This document shows, piece after piece, positions 58,601 to 64,000 of a DNA stretch of 64,000 nucleotides. Within the stretch, counting starts at the first letter, position 1; every line of letters begins with the position of its first letter. Both the position numbers and the translations under genes were made by a program. The stretch is taken from contig JACEHZ010000207.1 in the NCBI GenBank assembly GCA_017893485.1, positions 1,798,001-1,862,000 of the forward strand, given 5' to 3'. The notes under the pieces are model-generated. The model was given only the letters and a program-made list of their open reading frames with translations. It had not been told where the DNA came from and ran no database searches. This DNA is from Hemerocallis citrina. Its lineage: Eukaryota; Streptophyta; Magnoliopsida; Asparagales; Asphodelaceae.

Positions 58601-58738
58601 TATTATTGTCTGCGCAATTGTTCTGTGTTGTTTATAGTATTGAGTTGATCGATTAAACAGCTTATGGGTGACGTTAGTCATTTGCTGGGCTTTTGTCATG
58701 CACTCGTGTTCCGTATTTTTGGGAAGCGGGGCGTGACA
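55647..58738 (+). repeat. Element D 3' LTR (3092 bp)
   Basis: It is a near-identical partner of 50934-54027. The donor-like site at 56882 is GCAAGT where the 5' LTR has GTAAGC; the acceptor-like CTTTTTAG ends at 58350. Confidence 0.92.
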
Positions 58739-61700
58739 ACAGTTGAATAATCTTTAAGCATCAGGTCTTCTTTAGTCTTTTTCATGTACCTTTTCTCTGC
58801 ATAGAAACTGTGGGCACGTCAGTTCATTCAACTGATGAAATATTATACACGACCATCCTCTCTATGCCGAAAACAGTATAACGATTCTCAATACTTTGAA
58901 AACCACAAACTTGTTCACAAACAGAGCAAAAGGGACTATCCTACTGATGTCGTATTGTGAATGTGCACTTAGTCCTTAATGCAAATATTTCTATTATATG
59001 ACACTAATGTGCACTTGTTCAGAGTCTATGCAGCCCATACTACATAGGTCCGAGGGCAAGTCCTTAACCGTTCTTCATCTTGTAGGGTTTAATCTCTCGC
59101 CATGACTTAATTTACTACTGTAACTACGGTAAGTATCCTACATGTTTTATGACCTACGAACTCATGTCTAGGCGCCCTGGAGGGAATCCCAACGCACTGA
59201 CACATGACTCATCATACTGGCATCCTGTGGTAATTCAGCTCCTACCATAGACATGACACCATCTGCAGTCACCAAACACCCAGGAGCATCGCCATCGGGA
59301 CAGTACTCTGGAGTAGTATCCACGTCCTACTCATGATGCATCATGGGACATCCTGTGAATACTCTCACGCCGCCAATCCAATGGCCCTCATACTCAATGT
59401 TTTTCTTATTACTTTCATCACATCTTCACTATGTATCTAATCCTTAGTTTAATTGAATCACGAACAAAATTAATCCCTTAGGGTTAGTACTCCCACTATA
59501 CCGGTCTTATTCATTCATTTCACATGACCTAAATCTTGGTCCTTTCATTCCCAATATCATTTCCATATTTCTTTTATTGCTGGTATAAGGCTTAGCTATA
59601 CTCTAGTTCTTAATTTCAACTCATAATTACAACATCGAGCTTTCCATACTCACAAAGTCTTTTTTTCATGATTAATCACAGTTCACATTTCATAATCATA
59701 GTATTCATGTATCCATATTCATAATATCCTTCATAACTCAACATGTCCTTTAATTACATTTTCATACACCATTTCATGCATGAATAATAAAATTTCAACT
59801 TGTCATAATAGTTCATTCATTCCACAAATCTCTTATTCTTATTTCAATCCATACTAATTTCACAATTTGTAATTTCAATTAGTTACACAAATCAAACTTC
59901 CAAATTTCTCATTCCTAATTCTCATTTTTAAAACTCCTAAAAAAATAACTCATTTATTTTTTCCTTTATCCCAAAAGACAATTTAATTAAAAACAAGTCC
60001 TTTCTTGCAAATAGCCTGAAATTCTCAATTATACTTTACCAAAAGTTATAAAAATTCTCTCATGAAGTCCAATTAATTTCAATAATTATTTCCATATTTT
60101 TCTTAATTTTAATTTATTTTTAAAACTCAAAATAATTTTAATTTCCCCCTAAAAAACAACTTTTTAAACTAAAGCCCACAACCAGATTCGAACCCACAAC
60201 CAGCGACCCAAAGGACAGCGCCCAAGACCACTGTGCCAAAGTCACAGGGGCGATATGATATGGGTTATTGTCCATGTGAATTGGCTTTCGGCATTTCGGA
60301 ATTTTTAACAAAAAAAAAAATAAAAGCTCCTTCTCAGTATTGAACCCGAGACCAGAGACCAAGACCCCCGCTACTGTAGCGACAGAAACCATTCCGACCA
60401 AATGGTCTAAGTGGCCAGATTGTTTTGAAAAGAATTTGGTTGGATTTGAACTAGTTCTCTGTTCATCTCTACATTTCATAATTTTCAAAAAGACGATTTT
60501 TGTTTCTTTTTCTTTTTTTTGAAAGCAAAAATTTTCAGATTATAACATACATAAATTTACAGTAAACCAGTATTTTTATAATGATTATTTGCTTTATAAA
60601 ACATGTATTTTGGTCATACTTTATGTTCTATGTCCATATTTTCGACATTGACAACAATAACACATTTCTTCATAATTTAGAATTAGAATTCCACAACCTA
60701 CTATGTTCTTTTGTTCACTTTCTTATTAACATCCTATTACATTTTTAGAACACAAAATTCTCATCTTTCTACAATAACGAAAATCTATTTTAGACAATTA
60801 ACTACACATGATGCATTTAATCAACTATTTGTAAGCACAAATTTTACCATAACATTCATGTAGCACAACAATATAGTGATTTCTAGCACATTAATTCACC
60901 ATTTATTCATTAGCAATCAATCTATCAAACATTCTCTAAATTACCACTCCACTTTTAATTAAACAAGCATGATTCCAATTTTCAACTAATTGATTCATAA
61001 TAATTTTATTAAATCATCCCTAGCATGGTATCTAGTTCTAGAAGTATGAGAAACACCCACCTCTTTGGAGAAACACGAAATGAAAAGCTCCTAGAGTCTC
61101 CTAGAATGCAAGAAAGTAGCATTCTCCTCCTAGATTGTATTGCAAAATGCTCCCCTTCTTGTTCTTTGGTGCAACCCGAGCTTCCCCTAGTGCTTGATGA
61201 TGGGCCGGCTTCCTTTTGGTTGGGACACACACACAAATGCACACTCAATCTTTCACTTCCTAATATATTACTCTCCTATATAGTTTCTTCCTTTCAACTA
61301 TTTTTTTCTTAGTGTTGTATACATGAAGGTAAGGGGGATTTATACTAGTTTTAGGATAGATTGGAGGGTTAGAATTTCACTAGATGGTTGTAGGTGAATG
61401 GCTAGGATAAGATGGAAAGTTGTAGCAACCACCCATAAGTAAATAACCACCCATGCACACAAACCCACTCTCCCACTCTTCTCTTAGCCATACCCGGCCT
61501 CCTAGGGTGTGCAAAGCACACACACGTGCATGCACGTTCCCCTTCTAGTACCCCCCTATTTAATGTTTGTACAAATTTAATTAATTCACCAATTGTGTCT
61601 ACATGACGAGTTGTGACAATTTAAATAATTAATTAAGTTTGTGGGCCTCAAAATAGTGGGCTTTAGGATTATGGGCTAATTAATAAAAATATTTAATTAT

Positions 61701-61898
61701 TAGAGTGGGCTTAAAAAAAGAAAACTAGTTTAGACTTTATAAAATAGGCTTTTGAGAAAGATAAAGGGAAAGAAAGAAATAATTTTCCATGTTATAAAAG
61801 AAAATTTTATAAAAATAAATATGCATACGAAATTTTGTACGTGCACAACACGTGAAAAATCAACATTTCTTATTAAGATGAAAATTTAGGGTATTATA
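58739..61898 (-). repeat. Element B 5' LTR, outer part
   Basis: It continues the LTR interrupted at 50933 (the first five bases are the TSD copy of D) and is collinear with 42375-45536. The TATA box (reverse) is at 61338-61344. tRNA-like modules lie at about 60184-60240 and 60338-60380. It ends GGGTATTATA, with one change from the GGGTATTACA of the other LTR, followed by the TSD copy gttta. Confidence 0.92.
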
Positions 61899-62069
61899 GT
61901 TTATTCCAAATATTATTGTTCATAAAATTATTATTATTATCTGTGCAATTGTTCTGTATTGATTATATTGTTGAGTTGATCGGATAAACAACTTATGGAT
62001 GAAGTTAGTCATTTGCTGGCCCAATATCATGTACTCGTATTTCGTATTTTTAAAAAACAGGACATGACA
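61899..62069 (+). mobile_element. Solo LTR C, last part
   Basis: It aligns with the last 170 bp of the LTR of D (ATTATTATTATCTG, CAATTGTTCTG, GAGTTGATCG, ..GCTGG) and ends GACATGACA, followed by atgtg, the second copy of the TSD at 25641-25645 with one change. Confidence 0.85.
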
Positions 62070-62520
62070 ATGTGCCCGTGTGTACGTGTATATTAATGCA
62101 GATGCAAGTTCAACTAATAATGGGTTCCACAATAAACCAAATATTGAAATATTACTACTACAAAGTGGCATTCCTGTCAGAGAGTCATTCGCCTTCCTAT
62201 TTCATATGTTATCAGGTCCTACTTATCCGACTAGTATGATGCACGTGAGATGCACGTGGAGGAGGAAGGAAAAGGACAAAAAAAACCTACCAATATGATG
62301 CACGTGCGATGCACGTGGATGAGGAAGGAAAAGAACAAAAAAAATACCAACACGTGCGCTGCACGTGTTTGCACACATACAAAAAAAAATAAAAAATTGT
62401 TTATTTGTTTACCAACCCCATATCTCTCATTATAATAGTTACTAGTATCAGACACGTGCACACGTGCACGTGGAAAAAATTGAAGGATAATGAAAAGGGT
62501 AAGAAGAAAATAATTTCCAA
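62070..62520. repeat. G-box-rich region with a tandemly repeated CACGTG unit
   Basis: A unit of about 65-70 bp (ATGATGCACGTG, GATGCACGTGGA, GAGGAAGGAAAA then A-run) occurs at 62236-62295 and 62296-62350, with a shortened third copy to about 62380. CACGTG occurs about eight times up to 62475. The short frame 62080-62298 has no recognised match. Nothing else is seen. Confidence 0.6.
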
Positions 62521-62760
62521 ACCGATCCACTTCCAAAAATATTTACAAAACAGGTCCACTTTCTAAAATATTTACCAAGGTTAGGCCATAATTGAGAAGA
62601 AAATAATTTTTAAACTAATCCACTTTCGAAAATATTTACCAAACAGGTCCATCTTCGAAAATATTTACCAAAGTAACCCAACACGTGCGTTGCACGGGTT
62701 GGGTTACTGACTAAGGGGTTCTCCCATTATATTAGAGATTAGAGATTAGAGATTAGAGAT
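62521..62760. repeat. Imperfect repeats and (ATTAGAG)4 tail
   Basis: The phrase CCACTTTC.AAAATATTTACC, with small variations, recurs four times from about 62529 to 62670. ACGTGCGTTGCACGGGTTGGG follows at about 62684, split here as ACGTGCGTTGCACGGG plus TTGGG, then a gap, then four perfect ATTAGAG units at 62731-62758. A short tandem tail after a conserved GC-rich end resembles the 3' end of an RTE-type LINE or SINE, but I could not identify coding sequence. Confidence 0.5.
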
Positions 62761-63099
62761 GATGACTATATTGATTGTACTTTCGTATTGACCTTATAAA
62801 TTTGATGCAATGCAATATTGATTGTACGTTCATATTGATTTTACTTATCTGATGACTATATTGAGTGTTCAACACAATTATTGATGCAATGCAATATTGC
62901 CAATATATGGTGTTAATATTAGTTTATATTTGATCTATATACATTTAAGAATCACTGCCTTCTCTTGTAATTATTAGCTCAAATAAGTTACATTTATCAT
63001 CAAGATATTGAAACATTATCAACTTATTTGGTGATTGTGTACAACTTGAATGTATATTTGCTATAAATTAAAGAATGATATTATTGATGAAATATAAAT
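62761..63099. other. AT-rich spacer with a short direct duplication
   Basis: GATGACTATATTGA occurs at 62759 and 62851, and GATGCAATGCAATATTG at 62802 and 62883, so about 85 bp were duplicated in tandem. No gene is seen. Confidence 0.6.
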
Positions 63100-63603
63100 T
63101 TGTTTCAATTATGGATAAAAATGGGGCTAAATCGGAACCGTTCAAATTGAACACGAATCCTAACGTTCACAGGGGGAAAACGGTAATTTCACCTACAGAC
63201 GGGCCCCAAAACGGGACCGGGTCTCTTCTCTTGGGCCCAATAACCCGTGAACGGATCTGTCCAACTGAGAATGGGTCACAACCTATTAGGGACCAGTTCA
63301 ACAGGATGTGAGGAAATCCTGGCTCGTCCTTATCTCTAGGAGGTGGTTCTAACCACCCCTATCCAGCCACACCAGGGAGTAAGGATTCGTTCTTATCCCG
63401 AAGGAGATCTCTCAGGCGACTATAAATACCCCTCTACCTCCTACCGTTACAAGATGATCACTCTTTGTCTACCTGAAGCTCTTTCCTTTTCTTTTCTGAG
63501 TATTGACAAGAGCGTCGGAGGGTTCATCGCCAGGATCCATCCCGGTGTTTCGAACGTTTGTGCAGATCCCCGGGAGCACCAAGGAGTCAACCTATCAACA
63601 AAG
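63100..63603 (+). repeat. LTR-like fragment resembling the Tat LTRs
   Basis: ACTATAAATACCCC at about 63420 is followed by GAGCGTCGGAGGG and CCATCCCGGTGTTTCG near 63513-63552. This is the same order (TATAAATACC, then CGTCGGAGGGTCCGCC, then CCCCGGTGTTTCAGG) as in the Tat1 and Tat2 LTRs, but the rest is different. It is probably a fragment of a related Tat family. The left end is not defined; the right end is cut at 63603. Confidence 0.5.
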
Positions 63604-64000
63604 TGTTGATTCTTGATTTTGATGATCACAACACACTGCAACATGTATCTATGCTATACTCTATAATTGCAGGTTGTACACACAAAGATTTCACTACTAT
63701 ACAGCTGAACAAATGAACAAGCACAAAGCTCCAGATAAAGACAATGGCAAAGCCTCACTCAAGACTCAAGACTCAAGCCCAAGACTTATGCTTAGTGTAT
63801 CATCTATTGTTGTGTCTTGTAAACAAATGTAATCTTTCTTTATTTTGAGTCTTAGTATGATGTAAAGCCTTGTCACACACACATACACTCACTCTTTTTA
63901 CAAATGTGTGTTTTTCAAAACATCAAAAGGTCAAAACAGTTTGAAATAGCTTAACTGTTGAGTACCAGTCGACTGATACTCATACCAGTCAACTGTCAGT
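63604..64000 (+). mobile_element. Start of a probable copia/SIRE-type LTR, cut by the window edge
   Basis: TGTTGATTCTTGATTTTGATG with many CA-rich phrases (CACAACACACTGCAACATG) resembles the start of SIRE/Maximus-type copia LTRs. It holds CAGTCGACTG at 63966 and CAGTCAACTG at 63986. The end is outside the window, so neither the TSD nor coding sequence can be checked. Confidence 0.45.

Larger units (their letters stand above)
50934..58738 (+). mobile_element. Element D: gag-only, non-autonomous LTR retrotransposon
   Basis: LTRs are 50934-54027 and 55647-58738. The TSD acagt is perfect (50929-50933 and 58739-58743). The 1619-bp interior has a primer site, one intact gag (54235-55371) and a polypurine tract, but no protease, RT, RNase H or integrase. 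In the stretches compared, the LTRs differ at about 2-3% of positions, so it is among the youngest insertions here. It belongs to the same LTR family as solo LTR C. This is the design described in plants as TR-GAG elements. Pol must come from an autonomous relative. Confidence 0.92.
42195..61898 (-). mobile_element. Element B: complete Tekay-like chromovirus, split by element D
   Basis: The 3' LTR is 42195-45536. The internal region is 45537-50756. The 5' LTR is 50757-50933 plus 58744-61898. The TSD gttta is perfect (42190-42194 and 61899-61903). The primer site matches initiator tRNA-Met. Gag, protease, RT, RNase H, integrase and chromodomain are all traceable on the minus strand but with stops, most in RNase H. 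A small coiled-coil ORF lies upstream of gag. It sits in solo LTR C and hosts element D in its 5' LTR. Confidence 0.93.

Noticed and set aside
25646..62069. C as a complete element with two LTRs
   Set aside because: After removing B, Tat2 and D the pieces add up to a single LTR with matching flanks; no internal region remains.
63075..63609. Two open frames as a gene at the right edge
   Set aside because: They cross a TATA-containing LTR-like segment and have no recognised domain.

Overview
The window is nuclear DNA from a repeat-rich flowering plant. I see plant-type LTR retrotransposon families, a plant LINE and long AT-rich LTRs, and no bacterial or organellar genes, no ordinary host gene and no intact rRNA or tRNA gene. 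The species cannot be named from the sequence. Almost everything is transposable elements inserted into one another, and most boundaries could be set to the base from TG..CA LTR ends and 5-bp target-site duplications (TSDs).

Layout. (1) 1-1291 is AT-rich flank with a GC-rich, promoter-like island. (2) 1292-10540 is element A, a 5'-truncated Tekay-like chromovirus (+ strand, chromodomain present), split by a 3.0-kb solo LTR at 1557-4569. (3) 10541-11929 and 24453-25645 are two parts of one LINE (- strand), split by (4) element Tat1 at 11930-24452 (- strand, TSD cttag). (5) 25646-28413, 41323-42194 and 61904-62069 are pieces of one solo LTR, called C. (6) Element Tat2 at 28414-41317 (+ strand, TSD tttcc) sits in C. 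(7) Element B, a complete but mutated Tekay-like element (- strand, 42195-61898, TSD gttta), also sits in C. (8) Element D, a gag-only element (+ strand, 50934-58738, TSD acagt), sits in the 5' LTR of B. The deepest nesting is LINE > C > B > D. (9) 62070-63603 holds short tandem repeats, G-box clusters and an LTR-like fragment. A probable copia/SIRE-type LTR starts at 63604 and runs off the window.

Tat1 and Tat2 are two copies of one Ty3/gypsy family of the Tat lineage (gag, protease, RT, two RNase H domains, integrase), lying head-to-head in opposite orientation. Each carries, between pol and the 3' LTR and on the opposite strand, a second gene. It has its own TATA boxes, four predicted exons with frame-preserving splice sites and a poly(A) signal. 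It encodes about 880 residues with a 'putative gypsy-type transposon' domain, a basic nuclear-localisation-like patch and a coiled coil. It is uninterrupted in Tat2, whose gag-pol is broken in four places. Upstream of it lie three successive long hairpins and an 80-88 bp minisatellite. Antisense extra ORFs are known in outline from Tat/Retand elements; the intron structure, hairpins and alternating minisatellite are what I would look at first.

Other unexplained signals are: clusters of the palindrome CAGTCGACTG in two unrelated LTR families; paired tRNA-like A-box/B-box modules inside Tekay-type LTRs; an intact small acidic coiled-coil ORF upstream of the broken gag of B; an apparently conserved splice-donor/acceptor layout inside the long LTRs; and an intact gag in the non-autonomous element D.
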